13,061 bases of DNA, taken from an uncultured Planctomycetota bacterium. Its GTDB lineage: Bacteria > Planctomycetota > SZUA-567 > JAFGNG01. The stretch spans positions 1-13,061 of the forward strand of contig CAMZKK010000130.1 of assembly GCA_947311175.1 (NCBI GenBank). The letters run 5' to 3'. Under the pieces are notes generated by a model. That model did not search any database and was not told the origin of the DNA. It saw only the letters and a list, made by a program, of their open reading frames with translations. Position 1 is the first letter of the stretch. Each line of letters begins with the position of its first letter. Below are positions 6,755 to 13,061 of the stretch, piece by piece. The translations under genes and the position numbers were made by a program.

Positions 6755-8976
6755 TTCAATTTTTCTTGACTGGTATCAAGGTATGAGCCAATCCAAATTG
6801 CACTACAAATAGTAACGATAATTGCAGTAGCAATATACAAATAAATCTTCCAGTTTTGACTCCAGTAGGTTATTTGGTCAATCCGCCTTCCAATAAGACA
6901 AATTATTTTTTTTACCCTTTTAACCGATTTTACAAATGGTGTATCTTCAACGATAGATGCCTGAATTTCCTCTTCCGTCATTGGAGTTGTCAGACTAAAA
7001 GCTAAATCGTCATCATCATCGTCATCATCATCGTCATTTATTTCTTCTTCAATACTTAATGGCACCGGATCTAAGGCAGCCCCCCAACTATCGGTGCTAT
7101 TTGCAGCATCTCCACTACTATCATTAACAGACATAATATCATTATCAGAATCTTTATTATCACTATCAACAGATGACTGATCGACATTTAAATCCTTTTC
7201 TTGTTCTATAATACTTTCCGGAGGAATTGACATTTCAATATCTTCATCTTGAATAATTTTTTCACCAAGGTCAAGTGCTGGTAAATCTACGGAGTCCGTA
7301 GTATTTACGGAGTCTTCAGTCTTACTTTTTTCATCATCATTATCTGAAATTTGTTGATTAGCTATTTCATCCCACTCATCTTCTTCATCTTCTTCATCTT
7401 CTTCATCTTCTTCATCAAGACTATTAACACTTACACTATCATCACCTTCATCCTCCATATCTTTTTCGATATCTACAATTTCTGGTTCAGCCATAACATC
7501 GTCTGGTAATAAATTACCTATCCCCTGCTCGGCAGAAATATCATTAGTTTTATCTTCTGACACAACATTATTTGCTTTACTATCACTACCAAGAATAGAG
7601 TTATTTTCTCCATCTTGATGTTGAATATTTTCGTTAAGCGACATATCTTCAGAATCAAAATCCGGTGCATTTAAAATGTCTTCAATCTGTATATCTGCCT
7701 CTAAGTTTGCTTCATTCAATATATCTGAGATATTTTCTTCAGCACTTAAGGTATTTTCAGTTTCATCAACCTCTGCATGAGCAACATCATCAATTGACTC
7801 TGGCTTCTTAGCAGAAATAAAATCACCGTCATCAATACCATTCGATACATCATCTTCATTCATATCTCGAGAATTTTCAATATCATACGGAACAAGCATT
7901 TCTTCATCGTTATCAAATGTCAGCGGTGAAAGCAAGGAATCTTCATTCTCTTCCGCAAACAAATTGCCACCTGTTAAAGATTTACTTTCGATACGACTAT
8001 CTACCGCATCTTCACCTGTAAAATTTATATTCGACAAATAAGAATCTTGTTTGGTTGACAGATTGTTGCTAATCAATTCATCTTTCTCTTTTGATTTAGA
8101 GACTGGCTCTCCAAGTGAAACACGACTCAAGTCATCTTCTTTTAACAAATCACCTGTATTCAATTTCACATCTGAAAAAAAATCTTCTTTTCCCTGATTT
8201 CTTGAAAAATCTCCGAAATCGTTATAATTTTCAAAATCGTCTTCAAGGTTATCCATTCGATTGGTCAGTTTCATTATATCTGAAAGATCGGTATCATCAT
8301 TACTAAGCTCATTGCCAATCTCTGAAGAAGAAAGCCAACCATTATCTTGCGATGAGTTTCTAGGAAAACCGTCATCTACTTCAAACTCATCACCATCGAT
8401 TTCATCATTGCTGGAGTATGCCTGTTGCATTATATCATAACCAGAATCTATATCTCCATCGCTATCTCCGATTATCAAATCATCTTTATCAGTTAGTTTA
8501 TTTCCAACTTCTATCTCAGGTAAAGTAGCTTCTTCAATTTCTGGCAATGAGAATAATGGCTCTTGCTCTATTGTCGTTTTTGCACTACTCTCTTCTTTAT
8601 ACTGCTTAATGCCCAATTGCTCTAACTCTTTGGTATCAATAATTTGAGTTGGTGCTAAATTAACAGATTTTGAATGTTGAGCGCTTGTTACTTTTTTATT
8701 TTGCAATATATCGTTATTCGATATTTGATTTTCACTTTTTGCAATACTGCGTAGTTTAGCAGACTTGCCCGACACCTTAATATTTTGTTTTTTCAAAGAG
8801 TTTGCTACGTATTCTTCACTCTCGTCATCTTCTTCAAAATCAAAACCAACATCGTGTGCATATTCGGGAATGTATTTATCTTTTCGTATTTCATTTTCGT
8901 GCAATACGATGGTAGCGGTAACACTTGTAGATTCGTCATCAGCAATATTATTAAATAAATTGTCGTCTTTAGCCAT
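6751..8976 (-). CDS. Large acidic, low-complexity protein with C-terminal membrane anchor, function unknown
   Basis: I do not recognise this 741-residue protein. Most of it (about 1-670) is very rich in Asp, Glu, Ser and Asn with few hydrophobic runs, as in a disordered region. It includes ten consecutive Asp codons and a tandem Asp-Glu-Glu tract. The end differs sharply: a basic stretch (KSVKRVKKIICLIGRR) then one membrane segment at about 709-729 (WKIYLYIATAIIVTICSAIWI) and a short tail. By the positive-inside rule the acidic part lies in the cytoplasm and the protein is tail-anchored. It follows the ExeA-like ATPase gene by 23 bp and overlaps the flavoprotein gene by 4 bp, so it belongs to that operon. 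No clear Shine-Dalgarno precedes the ATG at 8976. It could be a docking partner for the ATPase at the membrane, perhaps analogous in position to GspB/ExeB, but no sequence similarity to that family is visible and its anchor is at the opposite end. Confidence 0.8.
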   Translation of the reverse strand: MAKDDNLFNNIADDESTSVTATIVLHENEIRKDKYIPEYAHDVGFDFEEDDESEEYVANSLKKQNIKVSGKSAKLRSIAKSENQISNNDILQNKKVTSAQHSKSVNLAPTQIIDTKELEQLGIKQYKEESSAKTTIEQEPLFSLPEIEEATLPEIEVGNKLTDKDDLIIGDSDGDIDSGYDIMQQAYSSNDEIDGDEFEVDDGFPRNSSQDNGWLSSSEIGNELSNDDTDLSDIMKLTNRMDNLEDDFENYNDFGDFSRNQGKEDFFSDVKLNTGDLLKEDDLSRVSLGEPVSKSKEKDELISNNLSTKQDSYLSNINFTGEDAVDSRIESKSLTGGNLFAEENEDSLLSPLTFDNDEEMLVPYDIENSRDMNEDDVSNGIDDGDFISAKKPESIDDVAHAEVDETENTLSAEENISDILNEANLEADIQIEDILNAPDFDSEDMSLNENIQHQDGENNSILGSDSKANNVVSEDKTNDISAEQGIGNLLPDDVMAEPEIVDIEKDMEDEGDDSVSVNSLDEEDEEDEEDEEDEWDEIANQQISDNDDEKSKTEDSVNTTDSVDLPALDLGEKIIQDEDIEMSIPPESIIEQEKDLNVDQSSVDSDNKDSDNDIMSVNDSSGDAANSTDSWGAALDPVPLSIEEEINDDDDDDDDDDLAFSLTTPMTEEEIQASIVEDTPFVKSVKRVKKIICLIGRRIDQITYWSQNWKIYLYIATAIIVTICSAIWIGSYLDTSQEKLK
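7006..7035. repeat. Asp-codon microsatellite (ten Asp codons)
   Basis: Plus-strand atc/gtc codons with period 3 and a 12-bp higher unit, gtcatcatcatc (7009-7020 and 7021-7032). On the coding minus strand it encodes ten consecutive aspartates. It stays in frame inside the acidic-protein gene. Confidence 0.85.
7372..7416. repeat. 9-bp tandem repeat encoding Asp-Glu-Glu
   Basis: Four exact head-to-tail copies of ttcttcatc (7381-7416) with a degenerate fifth copy, ccactcatc (7372-7380). On the minus strand they encode four Asp-Glu-Glu units and then Asp-Glu-Trp. Because the unit is three codons, gain or loss of copies would change the length of the acidic tract without breaking the frame. Confidence 0.88.
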
Positions 8977-8999
8977 TTGATTAATTTCTGGTTAATAGT

Positions 9000-9803
9000 T
9001 TACGCTTCAATATCTTTAACAACCTTGCTAACAATTCTATCGTCAATAATTGGAGATTTTTGTCCATAACCGACCATTAATGACATATCGGCAATATTGT
9101 TCAAAACCCTCGGAATCCCTTCAGATGCGACAACAAGGACATCTTCAGCCCTTGAGGTAAATAATTCATGCTGAGCGCCTGCAACCTCTAAGCGATGACG
9201 GATATAATTTTTTGTTTCTTCTTTGGTAAGATGATTGAGGTGATATTTAACTGCAAGTCGCTGACCAAGCTGTGGTAACTCCTCAATAGTATCTTTAAGC
9301 TCTGGCTGACCGATAAGAATCAAGGTAATAAGAAAGTTTTTTTCTTGTTGAAAATTAAGAAGCAATCTAATCTCTTCAAGAGTTAATGGGTCGGTAACCA
9401 TTTGTGCCTCATCAACCATAATAATTGTTGAGCGTCCCTTTGCTTTATTTGCCAACAGACAATCATTAAGCAAATGAATTAAATCTGTTTTATTTAAATG
9501 TTTCGGAGCTTCATAGCCAAACTGATAAAGTATCTCATAAAGGAGTTCAAGAGGTTTTAGGTTAGGATGAGGCAAGACTGCAATATCAAATCTTTCAGGA
9601 TCAAGTTGCTCTAAAAGTGCTCGTGTCATCAATGTCTTACCACAACCATATTCACCAGTAAAGAGCATTGCTCCCTTGTCTTCAGTAATGGTATAAAGCA
9701 TTCTCGTTAATGCTTCTTCATGCTGTTTAGAGAAATACAGGTATTTGGAATCAGGGGTATTCATAAATGGTTTTTCTAAGAGTCCCCAATATTCTTCATA
9801 CAT
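9000..9803 (-). CDS. ExeA/GspA-like AAA ATPase
   Basis: A 267-residue AAA ATPase of the ExeA/GspA/MshM type, which acts at the inner membrane in assembly of secretion or pilus machines. The N-terminus YEEYWGLLEKPFMNTPDSKY is the usual family opening. Walker A is GEYGCGKT (50-57), Walker B is IIMVDEA (127-133) with Asp131 and Glu132, a sensor-1-like segment is LIGQPEL (163-169), an arginine follows at 182 in GQRLAVKYHLNHLT, and sensor 2 is GIPRVLN (Arg232). All residues needed for ATP hydrolysis are present. Unlike full-length ExeA it ends after the ATPase region and has no peptidoglycan-binding domain or membrane segment. The start at 9803 has AGGAG (9811-9815) 7 bp upstream and overlaps the preceding stop by 8 bp. 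No secretin, GspE or pilin gene is in the window, so its target is open; the flanking membrane proteins are the best candidates. Confidence 0.92.
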   Translation of the reverse strand: MYEEYWGLLEKPFMNTPDSKYLYFSKQHEEALTRMLYTITEDKGAMLFTGEYGCGKTLMTRALLEQLDPERFDIAVLPHPNLKPLELLYEILYQFGYEAPKHLNKTDLIHLLNDCLLANKAKGRSTIIMVDEAQMVTDPLTLEEIRLLLNFQQEKNFLITLILIGQPELKDTIEELPQLGQRLAVKYHLNHLTKEETKNYIRHRLEVAGAQHELFTSRAEDVLVVASEGIPRVLNNIADMSLMVGYGQKSPIIDDRIVSKVVKDIEA

Positions 9804-10824
9804 TATTTATCTCCTGTTCTGAATCCGTAGATTCTAACTCCTCTCTTCTTCCCACCTCTCTAAGTAAACCACGAAGAACTTCACTTTTTGCAATTGACTC
9901 AAGTTTTATCGAATCCCTGCCATGAAAGTAAATCTCCCGAATACGTTTAAGATTACTTTCTCTATCAGGGGCAGGATACTTGACACCAGACAAAGCACGA
10001 ACCTCAACCTCTGAGCCCTTCCCCACCTCCGCAAGAATCATATCTACATCATCAGGAATTTCTCGATGTCCTTTTCTAACAAGTCTAATTTGTTGATTTG
10101 GTACAATTGGAGTTGTTTTTTTGATTGTGTTTTTATTGTTTTTTAATATTGAAACAATTAAAGGAATACAAACAAAGAATATTAAACCAACAAGCATTAT
10201 AAATAATTTAGGTGATGAAAAGATATGTCCTGCTAACCATCTAAAATTATTTTTTTCCAAGACAATTGCTTGAGCAACAACCACAAGTTTCAGTTTATCA
10301 TTAATTTGTTTTTTTGTTAGATATAACATTCTGTTGTCATCATAAATACCACTATCAATTTCTTGCCATGTATTCATAGCAGTATTCTCTGCCCTTCTGA
10401 TTGCAAATGCATCTTCCGGCAAGGTTAAGATAGTCTCCCCTGCTGAATTTTTAACATTCACCGTATATTTATCAGAGACCAAACGCTTAAACTGTGGATT
10501 ATTACTTAAATGAGTTTTTACGACTTTCGGTTTAATAATATTTTCAGCAGAATTGACAGGCAGATATACGTGAATAGTCCATTGAAATTTTTTGCCATTC
10601 CACGCAAATACTATTTTTTTGGTTACAGGATTAGAATACGTCATTCCCTTTATCGGAATCTTACTTTGCCAAAGCAATGAATTAGCATTATCAGTTATTG
10701 ATATGATTGATTTCCCATCAGGTAAAATTTGTTTCAATTCGTTTTCTTTCTCAATAATAATCGATGCCGGTTGCGTATTGTCATCACTATTTCTCCGTGA
10801 GCCAAACAATGAGGCAACAACCAT
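9796..10824 (-). CDS. Membrane protein, main part of a probably frame-interrupted sensor-like gene
   Basis: As an independent ORF this gives 342 residues with one membrane segment at about 206-226 and a basic start to the cytoplasmic tail (KNNKNTIKK). Residues about 25-195 show two similar halves of alternating beta-like strands, SIISITDNANSLLWQSKI to KKFQWTIHVYLPV and YTVNVKNSAGETILTLP to KLKLVVVAQAIV, which recall extracellular Cache/PAS-like sensing folds. The tail of about 115 residues ends with charged helices. An extracellular domain needs a preceding membrane segment, which this ORF lacks but the upstream ORF supplies. The frame stays open upstream of the ATG to 10890 and reads FRDKNISGFEM, and the ATG at 10824 has no Shine-Dalgarno. 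I therefore think this is the 3' part of one gene of about 457 codons entered by a frame change near 10862. It overlaps the ATPase gene by 8 bp. No family name can be given. Confidence 0.75.
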   Translation of the reverse strand: MVVASLFGSRRNSDDNTQPASIIIEKENELKQILPDGKSIISITDNANSLLWQSKIPIKGMTYSNPVTKKIVFAWNGKKFQWTIHVYLPVNSAENIIKPKVVKTHLSNNPQFKRLVSDKYTVNVKNSAGETILTLPEDAFAIRRAENTAMNTWQEIDSGIYDDNRMLYLTKKQINDKLKLVVVAQAIVLEKNNFRWLAGHIFSSPKLFIMLVGLIFFVCIPLIVSILKNNKNTIKKTTPIVPNQQIRLVRKGHREIPDDVDMILAEVGKGSEVEVRALSGVKYPAPDRESNLKRIREIYFHGRDSIKLESIAKSEVLRGLLREVGRREELESTDSEQEINNV

Positions 10825-11168
10825 TTCAAAACCGGAAATATTTTTATCTCGGAAATTATTTTTTTCTCGACAATATTCTTTATTGCCGAATCAAGAATAA
10901 GAGCAACCTTTTCAGAAATAATATTTGCCTGTGTTTGCAAATCTTTCAGATATTTTTGTCGCTTCTCCAACTGATTATTATATACCGAAGCAATATCCTC
11001 ATCCACAATTTCAATTATTCTTGTTAAATCACCAACTATTTTTTCTCTGTTTATTTTCCGTGATTCTTCCCCACCAATATTCGCAAATTGATACACTAAA
11101 CCAACAACCAACAAAAGAATTATTGGAATTACATAATGAATAAGTTGCCTTGACGTTGGCATTAACAT
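10734..11168 (-). CDS. N-terminal membrane-anchor and coiled-coil part of the frame-interrupted gene
   Basis: This ORF begins with one membrane segment (YVIPIILLLVVGLVYQFANI), followed by a charged helical stretch (EESRKINREKIVGDLTRIIE through KVALILDSAIKNIVEK) with coiled-coil character. After about nt 10860 the composition changes to His, Arg, Cys, Leu and Trp (KWLLPHCLAHGE, RNRHRLLLRKKTN), typical of an out-of-frame reading, while the alternative frame there looks like normal protein. I infer that real coding leaves this frame at the A7 run. The start at 11168 is chosen because AAGGGG precedes it by about 10 bp; an in-frame ATG at 11207 has no ribosome site. Whether the gene is intact through programmed slippage, broken, or affected by a sequencing indel cannot be decided here. 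If two separate genes existed they would overlap by 91 bp, which is unusual. Confidence 0.6.
   Translation of the reverse strand: MLMPTSRQLIHYVIPIILLLVVGLVYQFANIGGEESRKINREKIVGDLTRIIEIVDEDIASVYNNQLEKRQKYLKDLQTQANIISEKVALILDSAIKNIVEKKIISEIKIFPVLKWLLPHCLAHGEIVMTIRNRHRLLLRKKTN
10859..10865 (-). other. A7 homopolymer at the inferred frame change
   Basis: Seven T on the plus strand are seven A in the coding strand, read GAG AAA AAA ATA in the upstream frame. One extra A, or a -1 slip, would instead continue as AAT AAT TTC CGA into the open frame of the 342-residue ORF. Runs of this length are known sites for transcriptional slippage, ribosomal frameshifting, and sequencing error. Confidence 0.6.
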
Positions 11169-11214
11169 TATAACATTACCCCTTTTATCAATAACAAAGA
11201 AATTCATCTAAAAA

Positions 11215-11243
11215 AGTTTATCCGAATGAAGTTGACGAATCAA
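11215..11243 (-). promoter_or_regulatory. Candidate sigma70-type promoter for the leftward sensor-ATPase operon
   Basis: On the minus strand TTGATT (11243-11238) and TAAACT (11220-11215) are separated by 17 bp. Transcription would start near 11208, which favours translation from 11168 over 11207. This is a motif match in AT-rich DNA only. Confidence 0.35.
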
Positions 11244-11286
11244 GAGCAATACCCATGATTTGGGAAAATATGTTGCAATTTTAAAC

Positions 11287-11305
11287 TTTATTTAATCCAA
11301 ATAAA
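11287..11305 (-). terminator. Weak candidate terminator after the antiporter gene
   Basis: Directly downstream of the antiporter stop, tttattt and aaataaa form a 7-bp A/T-only stem with a 5-nt loop, followed on the minus strand by GTTTAA. The stem is weak and could be chance. Confidence 0.22.
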
Positions 11306-12472
11306 TTAATCTTTTCGTTTTTGACTGTTTGTCGAAATTGGGGTTTTATATTTATTAGAAACAAGATAGGTTGAGACAATGAATGTAAGAATAACAGTTA
11401 ACTGAATTACATAAGGAATATTTGCAGATGTTTTTCCGGTGGCAATAGCAATGTAAGAAACAATTAAAGCAAATTCACTTGATTGTCCCAGACGATAACC
11501 AAGTTCTTTTGATATTTCAATATTCTCTCCTGATAAGACAAATGCCATTTTGAAGATTATAGGTTTTATTGCAAGCGATATCACAGCAAGTAAAACACTA
11601 AGAACAAAGACATGCTTCAATATTAGCCAATCAAATTGTGAGCCAATAGCAAAGAAAAATAAAATTAGAAAAAATTCCCGCAAAGATTTAAGCTTTTCGG
11701 AAATAATTAATGCAACAGAAGATGTAGCAAGGGTAACGCCAGCAATAAATGCCCCTATTTCATATGATAACCCCAGTGCATTCGCAGTGCCAGCAACAAA
11801 CAGACACCACCCCAAAGCAACTATAAAAATATACTCTTGAATTATATCAAATTTCCCAAACAATTTAAGGATTATATGTTTAACGAAAGCATAGGAAATC
11901 ACAGATAGAAGTACACCCTTGATTACCAGCAAGGGAAAAAGAAGATGAATGTTAATCGCTGCTTCACTTTTAAGGAACAGGATTATAAGAATAGCAAAAA
12001 TATCTTGAAGCAAAAGAACACTAATCATCATTTCACCAATATGTTCATTATGAAGATCTGTAGTAGGAATAAGCTTAAGCCCCACCACCGTACTAGAAAA
12101 CATTAGGGCGAGCCCAACAATAACACTATCTATCAAACCGTAGCCAAAGAGATAAGTAATAATACCTGCAGTCGAGGCAAAAACAATTGAAGTTATCGAA
12201 GTTATAATTGCTGTTTTCTTTAATAGAGTAAACAGTTTTTCTGGATGAAGATTTAGACCAATTAAAAAAAGCAACAAAATTATTCCGATATGAGATATTT
12301 TCTCAATATGATCAGATTTATTAATCAATGAAAAGCCACTTGGACCAACTAATATTCCTAGCAGGATGTATGAAAGGATGATTGGCTGGCGCAAAAAAAG
12401 AAAAACCGTTGCCAGGACAGCAGCCCCAGCGTAAATTAACGCTAATTCAGAAATAATATCATCAAAAGCCAC
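11306..12472 (-). CDS. CPA2-family cation/proton antiporter, KefB-like membrane domain
   Basis: A 388-residue protein with about 11-12 membrane segments, fitting the Na+/H+ exchanger (CPA2, KefB-type) domain. Characteristic stretches are RQPIILSYILLGILVGPSGF, GIILLLFLIGLNL, SSTVVGLKLIP, LHNEHIGEMMISVLLLQD with the conserved Gln-Asp pair, YEIGAFIAGVTLATSSVALI, LREFFLILFFFAIGSQ and GYRLGQSSEFALI. KefB and KefC are about 600 residues because of a C-terminal NAD-binding RCK/TrkA-N domain; here the protein ends at KYKTPISTNSQKRKD, so that gating domain is absent. It would exchange K+ or Na+ for H+ across the cytoplasmic membrane. The start is GTG at 12472 with AGGGG 5 bp upstream. It lies 137 bp upstream of the sensor-ATPase operon in the same direction, and is divergent from guaB. 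Confidence 0.9.
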   Translation of the reverse strand: MAFDDIISELALIYAGAAVLATVFLFLRQPIILSYILLGILVGPSGFSLINKSDHIEKISHIGIILLLFLIGLNLHPEKLFTLLKKTAIITSITSIVFASTAGIITYLFGYGLIDSVIVGLALMFSSTVVGLKLIPTTDLHNEHIGEMMISVLLLQDIFAILIILFLKSEAAINIHLLFPLLVIKGVLLSVISYAFVKHIILKLFGKFDIIQEYIFIVALGWCLFVAGTANALGLSYEIGAFIAGVTLATSSVALIISEKLKSLREFFLILFFFAIGSQFDWLILKHVFVLSVLLAVISLAIKPIIFKMAFVLSGENIEISKELGYRLGQSSEFALIVSYIAIATGKTSANIPYVIQLTVILTFIVSTYLVSNKYKTPISTNSQKRKD

Positions 12473-12492
12473 AACAACCCCTTTAACGTTGA

Positions 12493-12520
12493 TTTATAAT
12501 ATATTAATAACAATATGCAA
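12493..12520 (-). promoter_or_regulatory. Candidate promoter of the antiporter gene
   Basis: On the minus strand TTGCAT (12520-12515) and TATAAA (12498-12493) are spaced 16 bp, leaving a short leader before the GTG start. It lies in very AT-rich DNA, so this is a motif match only. Confidence 0.35.
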
Positions 12521-12532
12521 AACAGGCATATT
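12512..12532. promoter_or_regulatory. Inverted repeat over the antiporter -35 region, operator candidate
   Basis: aatatgc (12512-12518) and gcatatt (12526-12532) form a perfect 7-bp inverted repeat with a 7-bp spacer. It covers the proposed -35 box of the antiporter promoter, a position suited to a repressor or activator dimer. No regulator gene is present nearby. Confidence 0.35.
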
Positions 12533-12586
12533 TATCATAGTATATAAATATTATATTACACTTAAAGCAAAAAAACAGCTCTATCC

Positions 12587-12615
12587 TTGACTTTGTTAAC
12601 CCCACATTATAAAAT
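12587..12615 (+). promoter_or_regulatory. Candidate sigma70-type promoter of guaB
   Basis: TTGACT (12587-12592) and TAAAAT (12610-12615) are spaced exactly 17 bp, giving a start near 12622 and a leader of about 80 bases. I see no recognisable purine riboswitch core in that leader. The other bases of the 230-bp divergent gap show nothing else clear. Confidence 0.5.
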
Positions 12616-12702
12616 TATCCGTTTCATATTATTTGTATAAATTCCATTTAATTGGTGATTGCAAGTGATATTGGCGATAAACTTTATTTAAAGGAGGCAA
12701 GT

Positions 12703-13061
12703 ATGCCATTATCCAAAATTTTAGACGGTTTGACTTTTGACGATGTTTTACTTGTTCCACAAAAGAGTGAGATTGTTCCCCATGAAGCAGATACCTCAAC
12801 TCAGCTATCTCGTAATATTAAATTAAATATTCCAATCATCTCTGCGGCAATGGATACGGTTACCGAATCAAGATTGGCTATTGCCATTGCACAAGAAGGC
12901 GGGATTGGGATTATCCACAAAAACCTATCAATAGAAGCACAGGCTCTTGAGGTTGATAAAGTAAAAAGAAGTGAAAACGGAATTATTGTTGACCCGATTA
13001 CTCTTGGGCCAAAAGATACCATTGGTAGGGCAAAAAAAGAAATGAGAGAACATCATATCTC
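12703..13061 (+). CDS. guaB: IMP dehydrogenase, N-terminal part (3' end outside window)
   Basis: The first 119 codons of inosine-5'-monophosphate dehydrogenase, which oxidises IMP to XMP with NAD+, the committed step of GMP synthesis in the cytoplasm. The opening LDGLTFDDVLLVPQKSEIVP, then NIPIISAAMDTVTESRLAIA followed by IAQEGGIGIIHKNLSIEAQA, is the family N-terminus. The first CBS domain begins at about residue 94 (GIIVDPITLGPKDTIGRAKK). The catalytic cysteine loop and the rest of the barrel lie beyond the edge. AAGGAGG (12691-12697), a near-perfect Shine-Dalgarno, precedes the ATG by 5 bp, suggesting strong translation. Confidence 0.97.
   Translation, partial: MPLSKILDGLTFDDVLLVPQKSEIVPHEADTSTQLSRNIKLNIPIISAAMDTVTESRLAIAIAQEGGIGIIHKNLSIEAQALEVDKVKRSENGIIVDPITLGPKDTIGRAKKEMREHHI

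Noticed and set aside
7372..7416. Tandem units as a CRISPR-like array
   Set aside because: Units are 9 bp, contiguous, without spacers, and encode Asp-Glu-Glu in frame.
10592..11143. Three plus-strand ORFs of 72-102 residues opposite the split sensor gene
   Set aside because: They overlap one another and lie antisense to better-supported frames, with no ribosome sites or motifs.
12622..12702. Purine riboswitch in the guaB leader
   Set aside because: I could not find the conserved core or the three-way junction arrangement; the leader is short and AT-rich.

Overview
This is an AT-rich bacterial window with three transcription blocks: rightward genes from the left edge to 5241, leftward genes from 12472 down to 5291, and a rightward guaB that runs off the right edge. 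A chemoreceptor, a periplasmic sugar-type binding protein, an ExeA/GspA-type ATPase and an iron-sulfur-flavoprotein-like protein point to a motile, Gram-negative-type, anaerobic or microaerophilic bacterium. I cannot assign a phylum from the sequence alone. No tRNA, rRNA, CRISPR array, transposase or phage gene is visible, and no gene-free stretch exceeds 300 bases.

Block 1 (2-5241, +) is the most unusual part. It holds the C-terminal part of a methyl-accepting chemotaxis protein, a 28-bp perfect palindrome, an RbsB-like binding protein, an RbsC-like permease, and one 760-residue protein that joins an ABC ATPase domain to PAS, histidine kinase and receiver domains. The last three genes overlap (11 bp, then 1 bp). 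RbsA-type importers normally carry two tandem ATPase domains. Here one is present and a complete hybrid kinase follows it. The layout suggests a transporter-derived sensor in which ligand binding drives a phosphorelay, possibly with chemotactic output through the MCP. That function is inference.

Block 2 (5291-11168, -) reads, in transcription order: a membrane protein split over two overlapping frames, an ExeA/GspA-type AAA ATPase, a 741-residue very acidic protein with a C-terminal membrane anchor, an iron-sulfur-flavoprotein-like protein, and a DUF1638 protein. The first two ORFs very probably form one sensor-like protein with two membrane segments, interrupted by a frame change at a run of seven A (T7 on the + strand, 10859-10865). 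The first four genes are close or overlapping and look like one operon. The last gene is set apart by 123 bp.

Three copies of one stem-loop repeat (5277-5309, 6063-6096, 6173-6198) flank the DUF1638 and flavoprotein genes. Two of them encode the last residues and stop codons of those genes.

Block 3 is a leftward CPA2 (KefB-like) antiporter with a GTG start (11306-12472), a 230-bp divergent promoter region, and the first 119 codons of guaB (IMP dehydrogenase).
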